Source: Cylindrodendrum hubeiense
Lineage: Eukaryota; Ascomycota; Sordariomycetes; Hypocreales; Nectriaceae
NCBI GenBank assembly: GCA_014621425.1
Contig: JAANBB010000113.1
Span: 1-64,000 of the forward strand
Length of the DNA stretch: 64,000 nt
Direction of reading: 5' to 3'
A program made the position numbers and the translations under genes. Below, one piece after another: positions 38,173-48,317 of the stretch (the first letter of the stretch is position 1; each line of letters begins with the position of its first letter). Below the pieces are notes generated by a model. That model saw only the letters and a program-made list of their open reading frames with translations, was not told the DNA's origin and ran no database searches.

Positions 38173-39579
38173 ATGGCAATGGCCTCGTTCTCCTCTCACT
38201 CCACCAGCCACCTGCATGGCCCCCTCCACGGCCATGCTAAAATCACAAAGGCCCGCAGTCGCCAGGCGGTCAAGCCCATCCTCAAGAAGCTACAGTCGCA
38301 TTCTCATTCAGAGAAGAACTCTCTCGACCTTAACCGCAGCTGGGATGAGCAGGCCCGGTTTGGATCCTCGTACAGTCCCGGTGGAGACGAAGACTCCGCT
38401 GGCCCAGCGTATGGAGCCTCGTATACGCCAACTTCGACGATAGCGGCTGGCCACACTTCCCGACCTGTGCGCGATGTGAGCTTCTCTCTGTCGGCCACCG
38501 ATGTGAGCAGCGGTGGCGTCCGCACCAACAAGTACTCGCACACCCGCTCCACCAGCGGCACTTCCCACGCATCTGTTGCCACTTCCACGAGCGGCCGCAA
38601 CGGCTCCTTCGTACATCCCTTCCAGCAAACTCCTCGAACATCGACACCGCCCCTGTCCTACGCCAATTCGCTTGCCTCGCTCGACAATCCGACGGCCCCT
38701 CGCGACTATTCCCCGACCATCACTGAGGACGACGACGACATTGAGTCCCAAACCTACCAGACAGCTCGCTCATTTCCCCTCCCACCCTCCAGCTCCCAGC
38801 CCCGGCGGCCTTCACTCGCCAGCCAACGCACCAGCTCTTTGTCCGACGTCAATCAGTCACTGCGTGCTACCACAAACCCCCGTTCCAATTCGATGGCTGC
38901 AACTAGGAGAACTCACCGCATCGTAACAAAGAGTCGCTCCGACCTCCACCTACACACTGCCTCCACGTCCGCTCTGGACTCTGCTTCGAGCGCTAGCCCA
39001 CCTACGTCCTTCATCTCTCCGCAGATGATGGCTGGCACCTCATCCTCTGCGTCAGCTATGTCGCCTCTCCGTTCATCCCTGGATGTGAACGGGTTTCGAC
39101 TCCGCTCGCGAAGCGAGGTTGACACCGCCTCGCGTCAGGACCATGTTCGCGAAGCTCGCCGCAAGTTTGAAGAGAAGGAAAGGGCTAAGGAGGAGAAGTA
39201 TGCTCGCGAGCAGATTCGCAAGCAGGAGCGCGCTGAGACCAAGGAGGCGCATCGACTCGCCAAATCCTATTCACACGGTCGCAAGACCAGCTTTGGGGGT
39301 TCGCGCATCTCCTGTGATCGAACCTCAAGCCAAAGTGATATTCGTCCGTCGGTATCGAGGAAGAATACCGGCAATGGATTGAGCGATAGCGAGAAAGTAG
39401 CCTTTGAAAGCCGAGGCTACGATTCTGTGCCCACGGCCCCGTCACCGCGTTCCAGAACCGAACATGTGCACTTTGAGTCTGCCCGCAGGAACAACACGGC
39501 CAAGCGGAAAACCACTGGGGCATGGACATCTTTTGTTCTTTGGTTCAGAACTCGGTTGCTGAAGATGGGACGACGATAG
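38173..39579 (+). CDS. Conserved-looking Ser-rich hypothetical protein, single exon
   Basis: Function not known. A 468-residue intronless frame starts at an ATG in good context (GCCATGGCA). It is Ser/Thr/Pro-rich and mostly disordered. Noticeable parts: a basic N-terminal patch (KARSRQAVKPILKKLQSH, ~26-43), a VRDVSFSLSATDVS segment, an acidic spot (ITEDDDDIESQTYQT), a charged probable coiled coil at about 322-362 (REARRKFEEKERAKEEKYAR), and a basic, aromatic end (GAWTSFVLWFRTRLLKMGRR) that could bind a membrane or a partner. Coding is supported by the long frame, the start context and codon use; the overlapping frames on the opposite strand are shadows. It follows a long pyrimidine-rich upstream region, suggesting an extended leader. 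I infer a regulatory or scaffold role at most. Confidence 0.8.
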   Translation: MAMASFSSHSTSHLHGPLHGHAKITKARSRQAVKPILKKLQSHSHSEKNSLDLNRSWDEQARFGSSYSPGGDEDSAGPAYGASYTPTSTIAAGHTSRPVRDVSFSLSATDVSSGGVRTNKYSHTRSTSGTSHASVATSTSGRNGSFVHPFQQTPRTSTPPLSYANSLASLDNPTAPRDYSPTITEDDDDIESQTYQTARSFPLPPSSSQPRRPSLASQRTSSLSDVNQSLRATTNPRSNSMAATRRTHRIVTKSRSDLHLHTASTSALDSASSASPPTSFISPQMMAGTSSSASAMSPLRSSLDVNGFRLRSRSEVDTASRQDHVREARRKFEEKERAKEEKYAREQIRKQERAETKEAHRLAKSYSHGRKTSFGGSRISCDRTSSQSDIRPSVSRKNTGNGLSDSEKVAFESRGYDSVPTAPSPRSRTEHVHFESARRNNTAKRKTTGAWTSFVLWFRTRLLKMGRR

Positions 39580-40702
39580 AGGATGGCCGCCAGCGTGAAT
39601 CACCCTTTTCCCCAAGAGGTTGATCACTGCATGGCTGCTTTAAATCCAATTTTACGACACACCCAACTCCGATACCATCAACGAAACAACCACTCCGAAC
39701 CACAACACTCATGACATATATACCCCTCACGGCGCAGCAGGAGCCATTCGCACGAAACCTGATTTTGCGCCCCAGGATGTGGAGTTTTCTCTTTTCATCC
39801 TCAACTACACGGATTACGGCCTCACAGCGTGTTTACGATTGAGACCCTCGAGTCTCGCGGCCGGACCGGACAGTCGTTTTTTGTATTTTTTTTTGCACGG
39901 CGTTTTAGGACTTGGGCTTGCGACTTCGCATGTCCTGGATTGCATCTTGGGATTTAGGGTTTCTGGGAACCCCCCTTGCGAGTTTTGCTTATTACTTTAC
40001 TCTGGTGTTTTGTTCCGATTTCGATTTCTGAGGATCCATACAGCATTTGGATAGGTGACACAGTCGCGGAAGCGACTGATGTCTGGTTTGGACAGCGAGC
40101 TTTGGATTGAGTAGAGACCGATCAATACAGTACACTGATTTGGTCATTATATCATCAACTGTGACTGACACAATCATTTGCCGGATAATCGGAGACTAAA
40201 GACCCCTCGTCTCATATTCACATGACGGTCTCACATGATAATAGAGGCCCGCAGATGTGACGTATCTCCGACCCAGTGTGGGGCGCTCGGTCCCGTCCGA
40301 TCTGGGGATTGTGGGGATGGAGTCATGCGATTGATTCGGGGGCACCGACACGGTCCCGCCCTCACACTAGTCGGGCGGTGGCGGAGTAGGGCTCAGAAGA
40401 TGTGCCTGTAAGACGGAATTTAGCGTATGGGATTGGAGATAATGAGGATGTGAGGCAGGGTAGGCTTGAGGCTAGGGCTTTTTCTTTTTGTAACGACGAC
40501 CCCTTGTGGCGAAGTTGAAGTATAAAGTATCGTCTTACATGCTAGGCAACTCTGACGTCCGACCAAGTTAGGGATTTGTTTCATAGGTAGATGACGTGTC
40601 TTGATAAGTATGTACAGATGAGTTGATTGTCACGTCCAGCTTCAACTCGAATAGTACGTCCCTAAAGAGTTTATTTCAAGTCCAGCATCATCCCTGAACC
40701 AC
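39580..40702. other. Convergent 3' region
   Basis: 1.1 kb between two genes transcribed toward each other. It is lower in GC, with T-rich stretches near 39880 and 40480. No gene seen. Confidence 0.5.
40670..40675 (-). terminator. AATAAA polyadenylation-type signal
   Basis: The minus strand reads AATAAA about 28 bases after the stop of the enoyl-CoA hydratase-like gene. Position and sequence fit a cleavage/polyadenylation signal. Confidence 0.35.
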
Positions 40703-41623
40703 CTATATCTTGGATTTGGGCTTTTGAATATCGACAGGGGTCCACCAGGGATACGCCGATGGCGCATCACTCTCAATGGTGGCTTTGAAATCAGGCAACC
40801 TTTTTTGTAGGAAACTGTCAATTCCCTCTTTGGAATCTGGGCCCTTGAATAAATCGTAGAAAATCTTGCTCTCGAGGAGATGGGCCTCTTCGGGTGACCC
40901 AGGACCCCGATATATCATGTCCTTCATCATCCTCGACGCCACCCCGCTGACGTTAGATGCAATCTCCTCGGCGATCCTGAGCGCCGTGGGGAGAACCTCA
41001 TCTGGGGCGACAACCTCAGTGAAAAGATCCTCAAAGAGACGATGCGTAGCTGGATAGACAGCGCCCGTGGTTGTTAGATGCAGGGCTTTGCTGGTGCCAA
41101 CCAGGCGTGGCAGAAAGAAGCTGCTGCAAGCCTCCATGTTGAAACCCCGGCGGCCAAACACGAAGCCAATCTTGGCGTCACGGCTGGCAACGCGAATATT
41201 GGCGGGCAGCGTCATGGTGATGCCCACACCGACAGCGGACCCATTGATGGCGGCGATGACGGGCTTAGCGCAACGATAGATGGCGAGCGAGACTTGGCCT
41301 CCGGAATCACGGTGGGCGTCACGGGTTGGACCGATGCCAAGCGCCGAGTTGAAGTCCATGCCCGCGCAGAAGATGCGGTTGGCGGGATCAGAGGAGGTCA
41401 GGACGACGGCCTTGACGCGGGGGTCTGCCGAGAGAGTGTCAAAGGCGCGGATGATAGAGGCGGCCATTTCATCGGTGAAGCCATTGCGGTCGGCAGGCCG
41501 GTGGAGCCTAACGACGATGACGGGAGTGACAGCCAGTGAAGAGGGAGGGTGGTGGGAGAATTGGAGAGTTGGGAGGGAGAAGGTGTTGTAGTTGTTTGGG
41601 AGGGACGAAGGTGGCAACGCCAT
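40703..41623 (-). CDS. Enoyl-CoA hydratase/isomerase family protein, probably peroxisomal
   Basis: Crotonase-fold enzyme of 306 residues in one exon, likely acting on acyl-CoA thioesters in fatty-acid or related breakdown. The fold signatures are present: RLHRPADRNGFT (40-50), the oxyanion-hole segments NRIFCAGMDF (82-91) and INGSAVGVGITM (126-137), then RRGFNMEACSSFFLPRLVG (158-176). Of the two catalytic glutamates of classical hydratases, the second is kept (Glu 164) while the first position is Thr 136. That pattern fits an isomerase or another crotonase activity better than a hydratase. The C-terminus is SKI, a variant type-1 peroxisomal targeting signal. The N-terminal ~30 residues are Pro/Ser-rich and not conserved-looking. 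Start at the first ATG of the frame. Exact substrate unknown. Confidence 0.9.
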   Translation of the reverse strand: MALPPSSLPNNYNTFSLPTLQFSHHPPSSLAVTPVIVVRLHRPADRNGFTDEMAASIIRAFDTLSADPRVKAVVLTSSDPANRIFCAGMDFNSALGIGPTRDAHRDSGGQVSLAIYRCAKPVIAAINGSAVGVGITMTLPANIRVASRDAKIGFVFGRRGFNMEACSSFFLPRLVGTSKALHLTTTGAVYPATHRLFEDLFTEVVAPDEVLPTALRIAEEIASNVSGVASRMMKDMIYRGPGSPEEAHLLESKIFYDLFKGPDSKEGIDSFLQKRLPDFKATIESDAPSAYPWWTPVDIQKPKSKI

Positions 41624-42342
41624 GGTGGGCGGTTATAGATGGGGATCGTGAGAAATGCAAGGATGGTGATGGATGGCGTTGATGACTTGAGCACGTCTAC
41701 AGTGGGATACGCGGGGAGTAAGGAATTAAATGAAGGTGCCTTCGATGACTGTGCCCTTGCGCTACGGAGAGAGGCGAGATAAATGACATACGCCCGGGTC
41801 TTGGGTTCCTTTGGAGTTGAGGGGCAGGACAGCCAAGTTCCAGCCGCAGCCGAGGTTCAATGCCTATTAGGTGTGTAATTGAGAAGTCATGATGGCGTCT
41901 GTGCCTGGGGCCGGTTAGCGGCCTAGTGAGTGCGTGGGGGATTACCCCGGATTTCAGGGAGCCTTTTATGAGAATTGATGCTGGTTGACAAGTGTTGTCT
42001 ATACTTAGGTGACTACCTTACCTAAGGTAGGTATCTATTTAAACTGCATGCCTGTACTTGGTGAGTTCCCGCTGCTTGTCTCAAGTTAAAAAATGAAGAA
42101 TGATGGCATGTGCACAGTTCATTTTCACAGTCCAGAGCGACATACCGCACTGTACGGGAAATCCAGATGACTAAGCCTATTCTCGACGACAACCAGAACG
42201 AAATTCGGGGCGCCGGAGTCGACCATCAACGCAGCTCCACACCCGCGCCCAGCCCCAACTTCCAGCCATTCCGACCAAAGACGCAGCGCAACGCAAGCAC
42301 CAGGAGCGCAAGCGATGAGGTCGCTGCCACACCGTCCCGACC
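41624..42342. other. Divergent promoter region, crotonase / Clr5 gene
   Basis: About 720 bases between outward genes. A near-palindromic motif of ACCT/AGGT units lies at 42013-42033. A short frame at 42161-42394 (MTKPILDDNQNE start) overlaps the next gene's start in another frame and may be part of its leader. Confidence 0.45.
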
Positions 42343-44529
42343 ATGGTCTATGACTGGGACGTCCATCAGAAAACATGTTATCAGCTCTACATAGACGAGG
42401 GCCGGTCCCTCGAGGACATTATGGACCATTTGAGGGCAGTCTATAAGTTTACCCCCAGGTGAGTCACTGCGTCACGAATTCGCAATTCCGCCTTGCTTCT
42501 CACGGCTTCATGTGCTCTGAACTGCATATACCCGCTCTCTCACCCGCCAACGACAACACATGACTGCTTTGCTGCGGCGCCATGGTTGACCCGCATCTGG
42601 ACGGCCGCGCTCCCCGCTGCTACTTTTCATACCTGATTCAGGCATCTGATTGCACATCTTGACTAACAAGCCTGGTACAGTAAACGGGCTTTCCAAACTC
42701 AGTTTCGTCGTTGGAATTTCCCGCCCAAGCAGAAACCGGCTCACAAGAATGACCGTCTCGTTAATCGCGTTCGCGACCTGTGGGAGAAAAATCTCCCGCA
42801 ACGGGAAATGCTACGCGTACTCAATGAGGAGGACGGCTTTGATATCAAGCCCAGGGAGCTGATGCGGGTGCGCACCCGGAACCGATGGCTGCTGCGTGTC
42901 CCCAACGGAGACAAGTCGAGGCCGTCGGAGTCGAGTCCTTCAATGCAAGAGCCCCTGGGAAAGTCATCCCCAGCAGGGGAAGGAGACTCAACTCTCTCTC
43001 TTCCCGAGGACCAGGGAGTTTGTTTACAGCCAGTTTCAGAAGCTATTGCAGAATCAGTCTTGGAACAGCAAGATTTTGAAACCCCAAATGGTCTTGCTGA
43101 CAAGGACAGCAAAAAGAAGCGGACAAGAAATCGCCAGCCAGCCAATCTTACGGGGTCGCCATGCCGATTTCCATCGGAAACGACAATCGACGAAGCTAGG
43201 GTGATACTCAACCTCGAAGTTGGGGTCTATAGAGAGATTCGTTCGAGTTTCCAGCGCATTTGCAAAGAGGAGGGAGTCAGTAAGAAGACTATTGCTGGGG
43301 TCGACAGGTGGGATGCCGTCAAGGACCGGCTCATCCACGAGTCCCCCCGGCTCCAGCAAGTCATCTGGGGTTCTGACGAAAATTTGGAAGCCAAGCGGCT
43401 GGCACTGGATGTCATCTGTACCGACATCACAAAGCGGATGCGAACGAAGGACACCCGTATGACCCTCGCAGAAGCAAAGAATGCGCTGGGGGTCAACCCC
43501 GAGGAGTCGCGTGAGATTCGCTTCGCCTTTCATCAGGTGCTCCGTGATGCCCAATTTACGTGCAAGTCTGATGCCACGCCACGAGAGTGGGAGGAGCTGA
43601 AGCAACGTTGGGTGGAGAAGTCAGAACTGATCAAAAATATGGCGACGTCAGGAACGGACCCAGCATCTCAGCAGAGGGCTCGGGCACTCGAGGTTCTCGC
43701 TAGAGACGTGATGAAGCGGATGCGGGATGACCGATCCCGTAAGGGATCGACAAGGAAGGAGCTCCAACAACCGGAGTTGCAGCATCGAGAGCCACATATG
43801 AGCCCCCCACCCCCCGCTGCTTTGTATGAGATGCCGGAAAGGAGAGCTTCAAGATCGAGCCAGGTCGATCCTTCGCCTCAGATAGAACGCGTTGATTTGG
43901 GGGATGGAATGGGAAACAGCAACTTCGACGCCATGTCAGAAGTGTCGCATGCTTCCCAAATGCCATTTCCCCCGCCGGGAGCGCCTATTCCAACCCACTT
44001 GCCCATGTCGCTTCAGTCACAGTCGTCCAGTCTATCGGATTCGGCCAATGATCTTCCACAGCCTCACCGCGTACTGGGATCATCGATGCCAACGGCAGTG
44101 CCCTTGGACCCTCAGATTGGATCGTCGATCTTTTTGGCGGCGAACACGCAGACGGCATTCATGGACCAGCAATATGTGCAACAACCGTATGCAGCCGCAG
44201 CCGCGGCGTCTAACTCGGTGTTGCATGCGGTACAGCCGATGCCGACGGCCATTGCGATATTTCTGCGACTGCACCCGTTGTCAATATTTGTGACGAACCC
44301 TGGGCTGTGGATCGCGACCATGACGTCGCAATCACTCCAAGAGCTGCGACATACGGCAGTAGAGAAGTTCCCCGGGACGCTGTGCGTGCGTATTGAGGGA
44401 ATTGTCAAGGACGGCAAGGGAGCGGAGTTACCGCTGCAGATACAAGATGACCAGGAGTTGGGTGCGTACCTAGCGCATCTCCAAGGCGGGACACCCACGT
44501 TTGCGGTCCAGCTGGTGTGGAAGACTTGA
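42343..44529 (+). CDS. Clr5-domain protein with PB1-like C-terminus
   Basis: The Clr5 domain is a fungal N-terminal module of putative nuclear regulators; its activity is not well defined. Exon 1 is 42343-42458 and exon 2 42681-44529. The 222-base intron (GTGAGT donor, GACTAAC branch, CAG acceptor) splits a serine codon within the domain; the product is 654 residues. The Clr5 domain covers about residues 1-55: YDWDVHQKTCYQLYIDEGRS, then KRAFQTQFRRWNFP. A charged segment follows (RELMRVRTRNRWLLRVPN). Two helical repeats appear in the middle (IDEARVILNLEVGVYREIRS and MTLAEAKNALGVNPEESREI, each followed by a conserved W). A Pro/Ser/Gln-rich linker leads to a C-terminal ~90-residue region (KFPGTLCVRIEGIVKDGKG, ending FAVQLVWK) that looks like a PB1 or ubiquitin-like fold. 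The start at ATG 42343 has good context and an in-frame stop just upstream. Confidence 0.87.
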
Positions 44530-45795
44530 CGATGGAGTCGAGTGTTGCGGGGGCGATAAAGGGTCAATGACGCCGCTCCGTGGCACAAAAACGGGCGTAT
44601 GGAGTTTTCAGATTCGGTTGATACCACAGGACGTGATTGGACGGAGAAGGGATGCTGGGAATGTCAGAAGGCCGAGGAAGAGAGGGAGCGGACTTGGACT
44701 CCGTCGTGTATTTGGAGGATTACATAGGAACACTACGTGGTGGCGGCCAACAAGTGCGCGTGTGCTGCGCGTGCGGTCCAGGCCAGCTACGAATAGCGAG
44801 CTAATGCAACGAAGCCAAGACAAGACTGCAACGCCGGGGTGTCTTATCCCTGATGGGGATAGAAGAGGGGCCGACGGCCGGAGGCGGAACGGCGACGGAG
44901 CTGACCTCGGCGACGGAAGCGAGGGGTAGGCACTATGACGAACTCTACTACGTAGTACATACATGTAGTAGGTCGAGGAGATGAGAGAGAGGGAGAATGA
45001 GCGGGATGCCGATGAGAAGAGGGATGGCTAATTAATAATTGCACAGCACGTTATGTGACGGCTCCCACCCCGGCTCTTGCGTGCTCTGAGAGGGGAATTG
45101 GGAATTGGGAATTGCTGTTAAAGCCCACTTGAAAGCCGACATGAAGCCCACTTTGGGAGCCCTCTCTTATACCGTATCCGTACCTAGTAACAACGGCCGA
45201 AGATGACCGAAGATGGCCGACCGATACAAGAATACAAGAGACACGAGTGCGAATCCTCACTCTTGCGCTCGGTGTTGTCCAGCCGCACAAAAACCGACCC
45301 TTGATGGACCCTTGATGGAGAGAAAGGAAGGGTACCGGGGCCGGCCGGGTCATGGGATGCGCGATCCATGTACTGCCGGGCGTATCACGACCTCCAATCT
45401 CACATCTCACAGGGCATGGGATCTGATATGTGCGAGCATTACAGCATCTGCTGTAGGTACTGCCGGCACTGTAGGTACCTTGCCAGTGGTAACAAGTGCT
45501 GGAGCCAGGTTTGAATGTGGGGAGCCCAGGTGGGGCTCGGGCTCGGGCACCGCTTGCTTCTCGCGGCGCTTCAACTCCGTCCCGAGAAATTTCCCAGGTC
45601 CCAGGTTGCCAACCATTGCCGCGCGCCGCAAGCCTTAAACACCTCCGAAGCCGCCCAATTCTTCAGTCCGCCAGTCCTCCAACGCCCCCTCTCCTCGCCC
45701 AATCTTCCCCGGCCCGTCTCCGCCCGTCTCCTGCTCTCCTGCCGCTCCTTCCATGCCCTCCATCTCTTGACCCTCCTCGCGAATCGACCCCCCCA
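44530..45795. other. Intergenic, D-lactate dehydrogenase promoter
   Basis: 1.27 kb without a gene. A TACTACGTAGTA palindrome lies at about 44947-44958, two GGTACC/GTAGGTAC motifs at 45455-45482 and a CT-rich leader from about 45650 to the start codon. Confidence 0.5.
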
Positions 45796-47878
45796 ATGGC
45801 GTCCCTCCAGCTGCGCGCCCAGCGCTCAGCTCTCCGGAGCTTGCGGGCATCGAGCACCAGATGCCCTCGACTCCCCGCCGTCGCTTCCGTTGCCGCTGCT
45901 GCTCGCTCCTACGCCACCGAGATCGAGCCTGAGCGGCCCAAGGCGCCCCGCCAGGGTAATGAGGCCAAGCTTGGCCGGTCGTTCCAGGGCCAGGTCATGG
46001 GCAGCATAGGATCTCGGTTGCGGCGCGAGCGCGAGCAGCGCGAGCAGTATGAGGAGTGGCGCAACATGACGGATCCCTCACGGAACTGGATGATGACGAT
46101 CGGTGAGTTGTTTTTCTTATCCCCTGCTTCCATTGGAGCAGTTGGCTTCCTTGTGAAGCCCCAATTGCAGAATTCAAGATAGCTAACGCATATGGCTTCT
46201 ATAGTCTTCCTCTCCGGCATTGGAATCTCATACTGGCTCGGCACATACTGGCCCACAGAGCCCGAACCCGTTTCGACCCTGCCGCTCTCCAAGACCAAGC
46301 CCCCGAAGCACAATACCAAGCTCGAGAACATGCAGGCCGCCTGGGCCGACTTTGTCAAGATTGTCGGCAAGGATAATGTTAGCACCAACGAAACAGATAT
46401 CGACCACCATGCTACCTCTAACTGGTCCTCGCACGCCGCCAGCGCCGACGAGCGTTCCTTCTGCGTTGTATACCCCAGCACCACCGAGGAGGTCTCGGAG
46501 ATCATGAAGGTCTGCCACCAGCGCCGCATCCCCGTCGTTGGCTACAGCGGCGGCACCAGTCTGGAGGGCCACTTCACCCCCACCCGCCAGGGCATCTCCG
46601 TCGACTTTGGCCGCATGAACAAGATCATCAACCTGCACAAGGAGGACCTGGACGTCGTTGTCCAGCCTGCCATGGGCTGGGAGGCTCTCAACGACCACCT
46701 TGGCAAGGAGGGTCTCTTCTTCCCCCCCGACCCCGGCCCTGGTGCCATGATTGGCGGCATGATCGGCACCGGCTGCAGCGGCACCAACGCCTACCGCTAC
46801 GGAACCATGCGTGAATGGGTTCTTAGCTTGACTGTCGTCATGGCTGACGGCACTGTCATCAAGACACGGCAACGGCCCCGCAAGAGCTCTGCCGGCTACG
46901 ATCTCACTAAGCTCTTCATCGGCTCCGAGGGCACCCTGGGTCTTGTCACCGAGGCCACCCTCAAGGTCACTGTGAAGCCCGAATTCACCAGCGTCGCCGT
47001 TGCCACCTTCCCTTCAATCCGCCACGCTGCCACTTGCGTGAGCAAGGTCGTCGGAAAGGGCATCCCCGTGGCCGCTGTCGAGATCCTTGACGACAATCAG
47101 ATGAAGTGCATCAATGAGGCTGCCATGACCTCGCGTGCTTGGTCCGAGGCCCCCACCATCTTCTTCAAGTTCGCCGGTACACCCGCCGGCGTCAAGGAGC
47201 AGGTTTCCCAAGTCCAGGGGCTCGCCAAGCAAGCTGGCAGCAACTCGTTCGACTTCGCCAAGAGTCAGGAGGAGCAAGATGAGCTGTGGAGCGCTCGCAA
47301 GGAAGCCCTGTGGAGTACTCTGGCCATTAAGAAGCCTGGTGACCGTGTCTGGACCGGCGATGTTGCCGTGCCCTTGAGCAAGATGCCCCAGTTGATCGAG
47401 GAGACCAAGGAAGACATGGCCAAGAGCGGACTGTTTGCGTCCATTGTTGGTCACGCCGGCGATGGCAACTTCCACGGTAAGTTTTCGGTTGCCTCTTTTC
47501 ATTGTGAATTGCGTACTGACCTGTTCACCAGCTATCTTACTCTACAACGACGCGCAGCGACATAAGGCCGAGACGGTGGTACACCGCATGGTCAAGAAGG
47601 CCGTTGAGATGGAGGGCACCGTGACTGTAAGCTTCCTCTTTCCCTCTCCCTTTCATAACCCCCATTTCTTCGTTGAACCCGAGCTGACCGCGTCTTCCTC
47701 CTAGGGCGAGCACGGTGTCGGTCTGGTCAAGCGAGACTACCTCCAACACGAGCTGGGCGAGACAACTGTCGACGCCATGCGCCAGATCAAGAAGGCATTC
47801 GACCCCCTATGCCTGCTTAACTGCGACAAGGTGGTGCGCATGCAACAGCCCAAGAAGGGCGAGGTCGAGGAGTGGTAG
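45796..47878 (+). CDS. dld1: Mitochondrial D-lactate dehydrogenase (cytochrome), FAD-linked
   Basis: Oxidises D-lactate to pyruvate and passes electrons to cytochrome c at the mitochondrial inner membrane (family knowledge). Exons 45796-46102, 46205-47476, 47532-47626 and 47705-47878 join in frame to give 615 residues. The N-terminus is an Arg/Ala/Ser-rich presequence (RAQRSALRSLRASSTRC) ending near RSYATE, followed by a single membrane segment (MMTIVFLSGIGISYWLG) split by intron 1. The FAD-binding domain has VVGYSGGTSLEGH (213-225), then PDPGPGAMIGGMIGTGCSG and SAGYDLTKLFIGSEGTLG. The C-terminal half has HAGDGNFH and GEHGVG, the hallmarks of the FAD-linked oxidase C-terminal family. It ends FDPLCLLNCDKVVRMQ. 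The lactate-oxidase assignment over related 2-hydroxyglutarate or glycolate enzymes rests on the presequence-plus-anchor layout and family resemblance. Confidence 0.94.
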
Positions 47879-48317
47879 AGCCTGTCCCCTGTAATGGCAG
47901 AGAAAAGGACGGGGCTCCCACGGAGTGTGAGTTGCGGAGTTAACTGGATATGCGAGTATATGTATGATGAGATGGATAGAGAGCGGGGAGGGCTACTAAA
48001 AGGATACCTACCTCTCCACCGGGGCTATTTTGCTGGTTGTTAATTAACGATTTTTCTGGGCAATAACTGAAAAGTTCCAGAGGTGGCGACCCTATTTGTT
48101 GCAAAATGATGTATTTATTCAGCTTTGCTCTCAAGAAGGAGAAAAAATTCCTAATCAGAAGAGTCTCATATCTAACCAAACCCAACTCAAAAAGCAAAGA
48201 CTCCCTAGTCCAGGCCATTCCGATGCCATGATTCAGATACATACCCCTAAACACCACAAACGCCCGTTACCTATAAGTTTAGCCTCCTGCCTCGAGGCTG
48301 ATCTTCCCAGACCGAAG
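47879..48317. other. Convergent 3' spacer, D-lactate dehydrogenase / PHAF1-like gene
   Basis: A 439-base lower-GC spacer between convergent genes; the 3' untranslated regions probably meet or overlap here. Confidence 0.5.
48114..48119 (-). terminator. AATAAA polyadenylation-type signal
   Basis: The minus strand reads AATAAA about 200 bases after the stop of the PHAF1-like gene, a plausible distance for a fungal 3' untranslated region. Confidence 0.35.

Noticed and set aside
38308..38751. 147-codon minus-strand frame opposite the Ser-rich protein gene
   Set aside because: Antisense shadow; Arg/Val/Gly-rich composition typical of the complement of Ser/Thr/Pro codons.
42161..42394. Alternative upstream start MTKPILDD for the Clr5 gene
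   Set aside because: It is in a different frame from the Clr5 domain and reaches a stop before the intron; no splice site joins it to the domain. It may be an upstream ORF in the leader.
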